NCBI RefSeq assembly: GCF_011386835.1
Contig: NC_088795.1
Coordinates: 15,667,441 to 15,731,440, forward strand
DNA: 64,000 nucleotides
Origin: Chrysemys picta bellii
Lineage: Eukaryota > Chordata > Testudines > Emydidae
Reading direction: 5' to 3'
Below, one piece after another: positions 35,701 through 49,100 of this stretch (positions within the stretch are counted from its first letter, which is position 1; each line of letters begins with the position of its first letter). The notes under the pieces are model-generated. The model saw only the letters and a list, made by a program, of their open reading frames with translations. It did no database searches and had not been told where the DNA came from. The translations under genes and the position numbers were made by a program.

Positions 35701-38700
35701 ATTTTAACGTTTTTAGAAGGTCTCTTTCTATAAGTCTATAATATAACTAAACTAGTATTCTATGTAAAGTAAATTAGGTTTTTAAAATGTTTAAGAAACT
35801 TTATTTAAAATTAAATTAAAATGCAGAGCCCCCCGGACTGGTGGCCAGGGCCTGGGCAGTGTGAGTGCCACTGAAAATCAGCTTGCGTGCCACCTTTGGC
35901 ACACGTGCCATAGGTTGCCTACCCCTGTATTAGATAATGAAATTTAAGCTCTCCAGCGTGGATCATTTATTCCCTTGTGAGTTGTTATTGTTGCCTCCTG
36001 ATTTTTGTGGTTTATACAGTCTGGGTACCATAATTGCAGCTCCTTCTGTGTTAGAAATGGCTTCCATATACCGTTTGAATTTCTGAATGCAAGTGCTGCT
36101 GAGATGATATGAACGTCACTGCAGGACCTCCTATACAACCACACTGGGGGTTGCATCTTACTTTACAAATGGCAAATGCAGTTGTGTTTTCCGGAGAGGT
36201 GGGTTTCATGAATGTCTGCATGTTCAGGACATACGCCTTTAGGATTCTGTTTCACCCCACCTTTCACAGGGTGGGAATACAAGCATAGACATGGTTTGTG
36301 AAACTATAAAGTTGAGAAAATCTTTAGAACATATATGGGTGTAATCAGGAAAAAAAAATCTAATTCTGAAAGTGCTGTAATTTGCACAGGCTGTGTGAGT
36401 AGTGGCAGCACGATTTAACATGATGTAACAGCCACACAAATGCCATGAAAGGCTAATCACAGTGGGCTCGATTTTCCTCTCGATTAAACTCAGTCTCAAA
36501 GTTGGGTCTCACAGCTATGTAGGAGAGCAGAATTTAGCCCCATACAGTCATTCATTTCTTTGCAAAAAAATGAGTATGTTGAAAGGTTGCTCTAGTCCTG
36601 TGCAGGTACTAGTTAGTATCTTCTTCTGCTCAAGAGAGAACATATCCATTGCCTGAATGGTGTATGTATGTAATATACTAGGGTTACCATATTTTGAGCC
36701 TCCAAAAGGAGGACACTCCACGGGGCCCCGGCCCCGCCCCCGCCCCAACTCCGCCCCTTCCCCAAAGTCTCCACCCCCTCCCCTGCTTCCCGCGAACATT
36801 TGATTCGCGGGAAGCCTGAAGCAGGTAAGGGGGGTGTAGGGGGAGGAGGCGCGGCCCAGTCTGGACCCCCCCGGCGTCTCCAGCCTGGGTCGGCTTGGGC
36901 CCTGGGGTGCCGGCCCGGGGCCCGGCCGAGCACGCCCGGCCCCCGGCACCGCACCGCCGGCCCGGCCCCGAGCCCCCGGCCCGGCACTGCCGGCCCGGCC
37001 CCCGAGCCCCCGGCTCGGCACCCCCGGCTCGGCACCGCCGACCGCCGGCCCAGCCCCCGGCCCAGCCCCGCCGGCCCCGCATGTCCCGATTTTCCCGGAC
37101 ATGTCCGGCTTTTTGAGATTTCCCCCCGGACGGGGATTTGGAGCCCAAAAAGCCGGACATGTCCGGGAAAATCCAGACGTATGGTAACCCTAAATAGACT
37201 GCAGGACTACCCAAACAATTACTGGATGCTGGACTTGGTGCAGAGTTTGCCCAAAGATAAAGCTATTCGCCTGCTCATTATAATTGCGGCATTTCCATTC
37301 TCTTCTTTTGGCCATATAAGGGAAAAGATTCACAGTGCACAATGTACACTTCAATGGGAACCTGCCACACATAGACAGTTTCAGCCTGTCCCTGTGAATT
37401 ACTAGTTCCCAGCAAACTACGATTCCATGGCATGATTCCTTCCCTGTTCAGACAGAATCAGTCAGGAGGGTGGAGTTCAGCAGCTCATCGCCCCCAATGC
37501 AGAGTTTTTGGAGGGAGTAAAAATCATTTTCAGAAGGGTGGCCCCCTCCCCCCCCCCTTTTTTTTTTGCAGGAGCAATTTGCTTAGGACACCCGCCCCCC
37601 CCCCCCCCACTCCTTTTGCAATCAGATCCTCATGGATGGACCTTTGCACTCTCATGTAGTTCCATTGATGTGTCAGTGGGGCCTTGCAGGAGTCTGCCTG
37701 CAAAGATCTGGTGGTTTTGTTTACATGTCATGCAGGGCAGATTGTTTCCACCTAGTACCATGAAGCCCAAATCCTGGTCCATGCTATATCAATACATACA
37801 TTTTACAATAATCAAAGTTGTTCCTCTAAGTGTCTGATTGTAGCCGCAAGCACTATTCTAATTTGCACGTAGCTATTTTGCAGATGCAAAATTGGGATGT
37901 AAATGGAGTTCCCCAAAAGCGTGACTAGCCCAGATGAAAATACAAAACTCAACACACCAGTGATTTTTAAAAGCACAAAAAGCCTATGTTATTTTAGGAG
38001 TGAAAGTGCAAATAGGCAAATTGCTACAAAACTCATTTTTAAAAACTCAGTGGCCATGTGGTTGTTCATTAACTGGTTAATCCTTTTCCTTTCAGCTTGT
38101 CACGAGTCCTGCTCTGCATGCTGGGGGTCTGCTGAGAACAACTGCTTGGCCTGCAAGGACGGGTCTCACGTTTTAAATGCCGGGCTCTGTGTGGCCAGCT
38201 GTGGTCACGGGTTTTATGTGAAGAATGGAATCTGCAATGGTAAATCCCTGTTTCTCTTTTTCTCTGACATGAACTTTGCCCATGCATGACAGAAGGGAAT
38301 CAATATGTTGTGTAGCCAGCCAGCAAACAGGATTGTAGATCTATATCTGAGAGACCAGACACACCTATTCCATAAATATTTAGTGAGAAATGCTGCTACT
38401 TGTTTATAAGATTACTAGCTCATTTAAAATTATCAGATGCTGAAAGGTTTAAGGCTGTTTTGTTCACTGAGCAGCATGAAAGCAAAAATGAGATGATCCT
38501 TCGGGCTTGACAAATCCACTTGACTGTGGAAAGAGAGACGACTTTTGCCAGCAGATTGCTTGAAGTTGTCCAGTAATCCACAGCACGGTGACTAAACAAC
38601 GCCTGCGGCACATGGGAATCTTTTGGAAGGACAGAGAGAAAGAGAAGGAAAGGGGGCAAAGAATATAAGTCTTTAGAGACTGGTAGAGCTGGGCAGATAA

Positions 38701-41700
38701 TGAGAAAAAACATAGGAGTTTCCAGACTGGATCAGACCCAAGGTCCATCTAGTGCACTAACCTATCTCTGACAGTGGTCACTACCAGCTGCTTCAGAGGT
38801 GAGACAAACCCTTTAGTAGGCAGAGGAGGAATAATCTGTCCTTCCTAAGAGTTTCTGATGTCCCATCTACCTGAAGGAAATTGGCAGTGGTGTGATTACA
38901 TGGTCATTGTTGCACTGTATAAATCCCGAAAGTAGGCGTGCTGCCTCAGCTAACCCAGTAACTCGCCAAAGTGAGATGAACTGGGGCAAACTCATGTATG
39001 TTAGGGGCTTGCTCTGTATCGATGTAGTTCATCATCATTCGTGTAGTGCAAAGCACTGTAGCATCACATCACAGTGAACAGTACAATCACAACATGCAGG
39101 AGTCGTTGTCCAGCAATCTTCCGCCATGTTTCACAGTCTTCACACAGCCTTAAGCAGTGTACCCTCCTGCCTCCCAGCCAGCCAGCCACATCGTCAAACC
39201 ACTCTCGCTGTGTCAAACCCTTTCCCCTGGCATTTGACACCAATCGCTGCCAACCTTGCTCTGGCAATCTTCCTCTGCTCATCCAACCCACATGTCCCCC
39301 AAACTCCAGTTTTTCTCGTCTGATAGTCTGGACGATATCAGCTATCACTCCAGTTATGCTGTAAATTCGGGTGATTACCTCCTTGTTAATCATGTGTGAG
39401 GTATAACTAATGCGCAGCTGTTACCTGTAGCATTTCACTTCAAAGGCAGAAAGCGTCTTCGGTGTCTGTTTTCTTAGCATCCATATCTCACACACACATA
39501 GGCAAGAGACTGCAGCCATTTCATTTTATACTTCATGGTACTTTGCTTCTCCAAAGGTGGTTGAATGTTGCTAGAGCAGCAGTCATGAATCCAGTTCTAT
39601 GTCTGGGGTGTCTAAGTGCTCAGCGTCCCTCGTAGTCACACTACCCAGCTCTTCGGAGTGCTCAACACTCCAGTGCCTCCTCAGATTTGGGTAGGAATAG
39701 CTTTGCCTTTTCAACAGACTTAGATGTCACCATTGTCTTATGTCTTTTCATACGATCTCTTTATATCTAATTTCTCTGCCTCCCTTGCTGCCCTTTCTAG
39801 ACATTTTTGCACCTCTTCTTGTGACCATCCAATCAGGACAATATCAATAGGATTGGTGAAACACAGATAATTAATTGTTTGTCCACGTGTACACCCTCCT
39901 GTAGGTTTCCATCAGTGGGTCTTCTTACAGTTTCTTCAAGATAACCGTTGAAAAGGGTCTGGAATATCATGCAGCCTTGCTGACTCCTATCCTCAGGTCA
40001 AACCCCAACTGCTTTGCTCATACCCTGCAAACACCGAAGCCGTTGCGCTGATGTAGAGCTTTTGTATCAGCCGTATTACATTTTCACCAACTCCGACCAG
40101 CCACAGGGTTGCCCAAAGAGGCTTGTGCCATCTGCTTCAGCAAAATCCGTGAGGACATGGACTGCCTTCTCACCATTTCCTAGCACTAGCTTGCATAGCA
40201 CATGCAGATTGAATATTTGCTCCTCCGTACCTCTTTTGAATCTAAACCCAGCTTGTTCTTCAGCTAGAAAATTCTCTCTTGGGCGTTCTCTTCAGGATGG
40301 TTCTCGGCATTATTTTGCTAGGGTGTATCAATAATGAGATTGTGCAATAACCCAGGTTCCTGTTTTTATGAACAGGAACCATCAGGGACTGTGTTCCAAG
40401 TTGTGGTCCATATTCCAGACGCCCAAATCACAAGCTTATGGGATGCCTGTATGAGTGTCTCTCCATCATTTTTAATTGGTTCTGCTTATATGTTATCTCT
40501 GTAGGTACACCTCCGCAGATGTCCTTAGCAATGCTTATGGGTTGTGAAGAAAACCCTCCGAATGCAAACTGATGTCTGCTGCATGCAGAGAATGTGAAAG
40601 AGAGCTGTGCTCTTTCCACCTTACATTCATCTCGATGGGGTGTTAACTCTCAAGTCTTTTTCTGATGGAAAATGAAAATTGTAGACATTGCTAAGAATTT
40701 ATCTGGGCAGGGAGCAGATGGGACATAGGCCTATTTTTTTCAAATCTACAGTTCCTGAGAAGAGGAGACCTTTAGGATTTTCAGCGTCTCCAGAGGCCAT
40801 GTCTCACTGATTCTTTACTGACAATTTTCCACTGTTGTTGTAATATGAGTGCATCCACTGGTGATAGCAGTAGTGAGAGCACTAGTGCAACAGCTGCTGC
40901 TGTTTCTACTATGGTGTCACTCTGAATTCCACTAGTTCTTTAGGGCAATTAGAGATCTCTTCTGTCTTCTTTCATATATGCGACTAGGCATGCAGTGAAA
41001 GGCAAGAGGAAGGGTTTAATTTACTGTAACATTTGAAAGTGTCTCTATAACAAGGAAGGAGCTGGGCATGGCTATATTTTGCTGTATTGTATACATGCAA
41101 CCAGATTGGGAACACCGCTGTTCCTTTCATAACAGTGCATTTCATTAATGGTCTGTCCTCTTTGACAGCTTGTGACCAGTCCTGTGAAACATGTTACTCA
41201 GACCAACCCAGATGTTTAGCGTGTGCTTCAGATAAGGTGTTACACAGTGGGAAATGCATTTCAGAATGCCCTGGTGGGTATTACACAGACCGCACTCAGC
41301 GATGCAGAGGTAAGAGGCATTTCTGCTTGGCACTTGTTGCATGACCTTTCTGATGACCTTCAAGGCACATTCCAAAGCTCATCTTCTTTTGCGAGGGTAC
41401 AGAATTGTTTGAGGAGACAGGGGATTTGAGTTTTTAAGTTGCTCAGTTAACTCGGGGTGGATTATTTTAAATGATCTCCTTGCAAAGCATTTTGAGATCT
41501 CCAAGTGAAAAGCACTACGTAAGAGGGAATTATTGCTTTACCACGTGACAGAATGCTGTGGGTGTGTGCGGAGTGAGAGATGACTTGGTTGGCAGCATGG
41601 TACAGTAGCCGGCAGCATGGCTACAAGCGGATTAAGTATGCTATTCCAGTTATATGCTCTCTGTTTCTCCACCAGCTTGTCACGATTCTTGTGCCAGTTG

Positions 41701-43106
41701 TACTGGCCCATTGGCCACTCAGTGCACTTCCTGTTCCCTTTCTCTGGGATTGCGCCAGGGCCAGTGTCTGCCTGCCTGCGGAGAGGGCTTTTATCACGAT
41801 CACAATGTCTGCAAAGGTATTTGGAACCAGATCCTCAGTAAAGGGTAAATCGGTGAAATTCCATTAGCTTCAGGGGAGCTGTGCTGATTTAGATTTCGCT
41901 AGAGATTCTGCCCCATTACCGTATACTGAAGTAAGGTGAGGTGTGTGAAATTCCCACTTTTTGCTTCATTTCCCCCACACAACAAACACACACAAATTAT
42001 TATTTTTTGATTTTTTTTCCCCCAGGGTTTTCTCCCTCTGGAGATTTCCTCCCCCCCCCCCCCCCCCCCGTATTGTCACAATAGGCCAACACGACAATAT
42101 TTCCTATATTTTTCTGATGACAGTTAAATGTGCATACAATTTCACATTAAAGTTCAGTGGATTTGCTAAGACATAAGGTAATTTCCCCTGGGCTGCAAAG
42201 GAAAGTATGAACATTCAGGGGACACAGTTTACCCTTCTCATAAACCCTTCAAAATTCACTGTTTTCCCTGTTTCTCCCCAGCTTCCCCAACAACACAGTG
42301 TTGGTTTATGCAGCTCTACAGGTAAAAGGAAAATTGAGTTGCCTAAAACACTAAGCTGCAGTGTTCTCCCCTTTAGGATTTTGAAAAAAAAATAATTTTT
42401 TTTTTAATTGAGAAAAGATGTCAGATCTGTTATCACCATTTCATTATATAAAACAAAGCATCCCATTGGATAGTGGAACAGCCTCCCAAAGGAGGCTGCG
42501 CACATCCCATTAGTTAACTCGTGTAAAATTATCTGGTGGGATTTTCAGATGCATTGACCTAATTCTGCTTCTCCAGAAATGGGTGATAAAACTCCCATTC
42601 ACTTCAATGGGAGTCGAATTTGGCTGGTGCTTGAGAGAAACCCACCCAATGCTTGAAGAATCTACTGTAAGGAGCAAGCCAACACTCCGAGGTGGCTGAA
42701 GAAGACGATTTATCTATTTTCCCACCAGCTCTCATTTTTATGACAGGATTCTATTGTTTGCATTCAGATTATCCGGCTTCTGTCAGTTTAAGGGCGCTGT
42801 CCCTTGATCCATGACTTCATATTCCATTGCTCTTGTATAGGTTGCCATCCATCTTGTCGTGCCTGTGTAGGGCCGGAGAACTCTCACTGCACCCAGTGCA
42901 GGAAGCCAGAGGAGGTATTGCAGCCTGGACAGCTCCTCGAGGGAGCACCGTATGGCATTTGCCTTTCTCAGTGCAAAGCCCGATTCTACCTCGAGAACAC
43001 CAGAGTGTGCAGAGGTGAGGAAAAGAGCCGGCCAAATGATTCTTAAGTGCTTTCAATGTACATGCCGGTATTCATTAGGTTTTAAATACAGTATTGGGAA
43101 TGGCTG

Positions 43107-43155
<49 letters not shown>

Positions 43156-46100
43156 TACCGGATGTGCTTGTGACATGTTACAAGCTACTGTCTGGCTTGT
43201 GGTACAAATAAGTTATTGGCCTGAAACATGTAGCGTTTCACAACCTAAATGTGCTCAGCTGATGTTTGTCCTGAACGCTGGTGTTTTTGAGAGAAAATAT
43301 TTTAAAAATGTGCAAGATTCTAGCAGGTCCAGTTATGTTTTTATGGATCCTAGGGTAGGTCTGCATTGGTGTTCCCGCTCCATTGAACGCAATGGCAGGA
43401 GTGTCACCAGTGACTTCAACTGGAGCAGGAGCAAGCCCCAAGTGTGGAAAATGTTGCAGGGGTTGCAGAAAACGTTGAGTTGTCTTGCTTGTCCCTGAAG
43501 CAGTTTAACAGGAGTGCTGCTTTTTTAAAGAACGGTTTTAGCAAGTCTGCACCCAGCACACCTTCTAGCATGGCTATCTTAATGCATCCTGGGTATCCTG
43601 AAGGTCCTATCCCATAATGCCCAGCACTGTGACTGGGAACAGAGACTTTGAGGTAAATTCCAAACAGAAGGCCTTGCATTGTGGGATGGAGTTAGGAGAA
43701 GGGCGGGCTCTGGCTTTTTTGCCGCCCTAGGTGGCAAAAAAGCCACCCGCCGCCCCCCCCGCCCCCCCCCTGCCAGCGCGGCGGGGAGGGCGCCGAGCCC
43801 AGCCGCGGCTCTGGTCTCCCCAACCAGCTGGAGCGCCGCGGGGAGGGCGGTGAGCCCAGTTGCGGTCCCACTCTCGGGCCGGAGCGCCCCACCGCGCCGC
43901 CCCCCTCCAGGCGCCGCTCCAAGCACATGCTTGGTGGGCTGGTGCCTGGAGCCGGCCCTGGTTAGGAGGACAGGCTGAACTGATACAGATTGAATGCTTG
44001 TGGCTTCCCAGCAAGGCTGAGAGGGAAACCACTGTAGATTGCACTGGGTCAGCCAAGCCCAAACTGAGAGCGCTTGTCCGGATGTTGCAACCAATGGCTG
44101 TATAAAGCTTGAGACAGCTTTGCATGTAGGTGCATGGCACAGTTTGTTACAACAACTTTTCACGTAGTTAGGGTGACCAGACAGCAAGTGTGAAAAATTG
44201 GGACAGAGGGTTGGGGAGGGTAATAGGAGCCTATATAAGAAAAAGCTCCACATATCAGGACTGTCCCTATAAAATCGGGACATCTGGTCACCCTACACGT
44301 AGTGCAGGCAGGGCAGGGGAAGAGTTTACTGTGGATGCCTGGAACCAGCTCAGCCCATCCTCAGACTTAGGATATGTGTACACTGGAGCTGGGGGTGGAA
44401 TTTCCAGGTAGGCATACTTGCCCTGGCTAGTGTGCTAACAGCAGTAGCGTAGCTGCAGCAATGCAAGTGGTGGGACGGGCTAGCCACTGGAGTACAATCC
44501 CCTCGGAAACCCCAGGGACATCTCAGGACAGCTAGCCGGTCCCACTGGCCATGCCTACACTGTTAGTTTTAGAGCGCTGGCTCAATCAGAATTAGCGCTG
44601 GCTCAGTCAGACATCTCCAACCAAAGTCTGAAGTGAAATGGTACTTTTACAAGTGACAGCTCTGCAGGAAGAGTGCCAGGAGCCCCTACACAGAATGGGC
44701 ATTCTCATAGGCTAGATACTCTACAACTGTGCATCATATTCTGCTAATCTGAGTGCTTCCCCCCCCCCCCACACACACACACACTTTGTGTTTGCTGGCA
44801 ATGACTGTAACATAAAACTCATCTAGTATATTAGTTTCACAGAAATTTGCTGGAGGGTCATTTCTTGCCTTAGAAGTGCTTAAAAGAGAAAAATGCATTG
44901 TTAACGCAAGATCGTTCTTCAAAACAATCAACTGTACAGGCTGTAACAGGTACCATGCTCTGGTTCGCCTCTCAAAGGCGTCAGCGTCAGGTTTGTATCC
45001 ATCTTGCACTCTGCTGAACAGGCGCCAAACAAAAGGAATTTGCACGTATGTAGATTTAAGCGATTGAGAGGCAAGCAAGAGAAGAGAATGTCTCTTGATT
45101 GTCCTAAGTGTTTTCTGTGCCAGCCTCAAAGACATAATTCAATCACTCTTGACATTTTTCTTCAAGTAAAATCCCAGTCATCGTTTTCAGCGCAGTTGCA
45201 GTTCTGGGCGTGGGGACGAATAACAAGAACTTGTTGATGTTCTTGATTCTTAAATTTCTAGAGGTGGATCTTCAGTGGGTGCAAATGTCATAGCGCCATA
45301 TAAGTCAGTAGAGCTCTGGCAATACATCAGCTAAGGGTCTGCCGCAGAGCAGGTTGGAATATTTCTAAGAAACAATTTCACTGGAAGATGCCGATTTGAG
45401 AACCTGGCACGTTACACCGAAGCATCTTGGGTTCAACGAACTTGCCATGACAAAGGCTTCCAGGGCCCACGGCGTGGGGAAAGCACTGGCCTTACCGGGC
45501 TCCCAGACTCACTGCCGTGAAGCCGGGAGCCCCAGTTAGAACTGGGGCTTCGGTCTAAAAGTAACTTGATGGATGTTACTTACTCATCCTTCTAGCAATG
45601 CAAACTCTGCAACTGACACGTACAAATGCCTGCAAATAGGCAACATTTGCATTTACTGTTTGAGAGGTCGGGCTTGAAAGTTTTCTCCATTCAGGTTTGG
45701 ATTTCTCAGGTATCCACAGAAACATTCTTGAACATAATCTGAAACTCTTGAAGTTTCCCTGACAACATTGGGTCAAATTGATCCCTGGTATAACTCTCTT
45801 GATTTCAGTGGAATTAGCTACCCCAGAGGCTGTGTGCTCCAGTGGAAAAGGGCACTGCGCTAGTAGTCAGGATCCCTGGGTGCTGCTCCTAGCTCTGCTA
45901 CTGACCCTCTGTGACCTTGGGCAAGTTCCTTCACCTCCTGGTGCCTGTTTCCTCCCATCCTTTGTCCGTCTTGTCTGTTTAGACTGTAAGCTCTTAGAAA
46001 CAGTCCCTGCCTGCCCCAGTCTTTGTGTTCTGCAGCAGGGGTTCTCAACCTTTTTCTCTCTGAGGCCCCCCTCGACATGCTATACCAACTCCAAGGCCCA

Positions 46101-49100
46101 GCGGGGGTAGAGGGGCCTTGGGGGAGGGGCCTTGGGCATAGGCGTAGTTTGCCTTCTATTTGGGGGGGCAGGGTCCAGCAGGGCTCGAGCCACCTCCGCA
46201 TGGCAGGGTCCAGGGAGGGAGCGCCACCTCCACCCCTAACTCACCTCAGCAGGCCACCCAGCCTGTCTGGGTGGGGTGGGGGGGCAACCAAAAATTATAA
46301 CTCAAAGGTGGGGGGCTTAGCTCAAAAAGTTTGAAAACACTCAGGGTGCAGGGAGAGGGGGTAGCTCAGGGTACAGGGAAGGAGTAGCTAGGGGCTGTGT
46401 GCAGAGAGGGGGTAGCTAGGGGCTGTGTGCAGGGAGAGGGGGTAGCTCAGGGTGCAGGGGAAGGGGTAGCTAGGGGCTGTGTGCAGGCAGGGGGGTAGCT
46501 CAGGGTGCAGGGAGGGGATAGCTAGGGGCTGTGTGCAGGCAGGGGGGTAGCTCAGGGTGCAGGGAGGGGTAGCTAGGGGCTGTGTGCAGGGAGAGGGGGT
46601 AGCTCAGGGTGCAGGGAGGGGGTAGCTAGGGGCTGTGTGCAGGCAGGGAGGTAGCTCAGGGTGCAGGGAGGGGATAGCTAGGGGCTGTGTGCAGGGAGAG
46701 GGGGTAGCTCAGGGTGCAGGGAGGGGGTAGCTAGGGGCTGTGTGCAGGCAGGGGGGTAGCTCAGGGTGCAGGGAGGGGGTAGCTAGGGGCTGTGTGCAGG
46801 CAGGGGGGTAGCTCAGGGTGCAGGGAGGGGATAGCTAGGGGCTGTGTGCAGGGAGAGGGGGTAGCTCAAGGTGTAGGGAGAGGGGTAGCTAGGGGCTGTG
46901 TGCACACCGAGTGGCTGTGGGTGCAGGAGGGGGTGGCTGGGACTGTGTGCGGGGAAGGGGTAGCTAGGGGCTGTGTGCACACCGGGTGGCTGTGGGTGCA
47001 GGGAGCGGGTGGCTGGGACTGTGTGCGGGGAAGGGGTAGCTAGGGGCTGTGTGCACACCGGGTGGCTGTGGGTGCAGGGAGGGGGTAGCTGGGGGCTGTG
47101 CGCGGACAGGGGGTAGCTCAAGGTGTAGGGAGAGGGATGTTAGGGGTTGTATGTGGTGGGGCGGGTAGCTCAGCGTGCAGGGAGAGGGGTAGTAAGTGCT
47201 GTGTGCTGGAAGGGATCTGCCGGGTCTCCCCACCCGGGCGGCTCTTACCGGCTGCCTCTGCATGAGCAAAGGGGGCTGGGAGCTGAGGAGCAGTTTCAAC
47301 CCCAGGCACCAGCAGGAGAGGCAGGAACGCTGCTGCTGTCTGCTCCATGGCACCCGTCAGAGCAGCCGCTGCCCTGAACAACCACTGAGCACACCCACGC
47401 GCAGCATCAGTTTTGCCGGCATAAGCGCTTGTGTGCCCGGTGCCGTTTCGGCGGGAGATGCCGTGGAGCTGGTTTGGTTATGCCGACGGGAGAGCTCTCC
47501 GTCACTGGCGTCATGTGGCTACGCGATCGCTCTGACAGTGGCACAGCTGTAGTGTTACAGCACGGTAAGCTCGTAAGTGTAGACGTGGCCTAAGACACCA
47601 GCATGCACCCAAATCTTCCGTTCTTAGAACGCAAGCGTGAGCTTTGTGAGAGAGGTGGGTTCAATGCAGTTACTTGTGGTTGATCTTTATATAACTAATC
47701 TCAGAAGACAGTATTTGTACTTTTACCTATATTACGGCCTTTCGCTGGCGGAGAAGCCTGTCGAGTATATGTCTTATCGCCCTGGGGAAAAGGTAAGCCA
47801 GTGGGTGAATGAAATCATCTCAGTCCGGGACAGCAACAGCAAACACAGGCTGGAAACCAATTTGTCTTCCTCTATGTTTTCTTTTCTTTTCCTGTAGAGT
47901 GCCACTCCTCGTGCTCAGCCTGCACAGGGCGATCTCCCCACAACTGCACGGCCTGCTCCTCCCCCCGTGTCCTACTTGATGGCAAGTGCTTATCCGAGTG
48001 CCCGGAAGGATTGTACAGCCAGAATGCTCTTTGCCACTGTGAGTGCGTTGCAGGGAGACCGACGGTATATGTTGCTGCATCTTACTGGAACATTTCGATG
48101 CAGTTAGACACACTGTCAGGTGATCGGAGGTTATTCAGTAATTCCAGGAGAGACTCCTATGGTTCAGCTTCAGCGACTGGATTATTTTACCAGAGAGAGA
48201 GAGAGAGACATACATGTTAAATAAAAAATTATAACCCCCTCTGCTCTACTGGATTGGAGAGAAAATAGACTGCATTTTATTGCAGTAGGCTGTGGTGGTG
48301 TTCTCAGCCAGCATACCCTGGGGGAAGAGTTCTTTAACATCCTGTGTAGTGCTTAAGCAGGATTCTGCATTCAGAAGGGCGGGTTTTACTAAGGCAGAGT
48401 TGTCCAGTGGATAGAGCATTGCAAGATTGTGGCCTTGGTCCCTGCTCTGAAGAGCTTACAGTTTAAATGCATAACAGAAACAGTATAGTGAAGGAGCAAA
48501 GCTAGGCTGTCCAGGGATGCTCTCATATGCACGGGTGCAACTCCCTTAGGGCCAAGTTCGGTGCTGGTGTCACTGGGTGCAACTCCACTAACGTAAGTGG
48601 ATTTGTGCCGGAGCTGTATTTGGCTTAATGACTTCAGTGGGAGTTGTATATGTGAGTTTGAGAACCGAATGGGACTCAGGCTGTCGTGCAGATGTTACCT
48701 CTAATAGACTTAAATAAGGAGATGAAAAAATTGGACTGTGCTGGGGAGGGAAGCAATGGACTTAACTGGGTTATCTTTCTTTCCAGCCATCAGGGTTCAG
48801 GGTAATGTATTTTCTAGTTACAAAGAATGTTTCAGAACGTCTTTAAGAAAACCATCAAATGCTCTGTGTCTGGGCATTATGTAGCTGGAAATAGTTTTCT
48901 GCCTTTCAAAACAAATAATTTTGTATTTGGGTTGAGGAAACAGATCTCTTGTTTTATGGCATTTATTTGTTTGTGATCTTAGGGACATATGAAGTATGCT
49001 AACCTAAGTCTTCAGCAAAGCTCCCCACTTCATTTCCATGGGAGTTGGTGTGTATGGAACAAGAGCAGTGTCTAGTTTGTGCATCCACAGACAGTAAAGA

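Larger units (their letters stand above)
25147..38095. other. 12.9-kb intron between FU2 and FU3 exons
   Basis: The longest intron in the window. Recognised content: a TIR element at 25354, (CA)n at 25925, (TAAA)n near 26909-26935, an interrupted SINE at 28719, solo LTRs at 30228 and 33209, a hAT element at 31858, a CR1 at 34090, a SINE at 35040, hAT-like elements at 35634 and 36680. I see nothing recognisable in 25960-28710 apart from simple repeats, in 29090-30220, in 32260-33200 (C/T-rich around 32560-32700) or in 37200-38095 (poly-C/T runs at 37540-37610). Confidence 0.6.
43015..47897. other. Intron between FU6 and FU7 exons
   Basis: 4.9 kb, phase 1. Recognised: (TG)n(AG)n at 43111-43155, hAT elements at 43699, 44169 and 46036, a worn TIR element at 44370, a SINE at 45826, a minisatellite at 46345-47200, and a TIR element end at about 47590. 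Nothing recognised in 44600-45820 apart from poly-C/(CA)n at 44759-44784. Confidence 0.6.

Noticed and set aside
36548..37405. Open frames of 140-201 codons and a CpG-rich peak that looks like a CpG-island promoter
   Set aside because: The peak lies exactly inside a TIR element; the predicted proteins are Pro/Gly/Arg repeats and no exon follows in frame.
43579..44283. 234-codon minus-strand open frame
   Set aside because: It crosses the hAT MITE at 43699-43960 and the 44169 MITE, so it is a composite of repeats.
46792..47353. Open frames with repeated peptides such as GCVHTGWLWVQ
   Set aside because: They are translations of the minisatellite.
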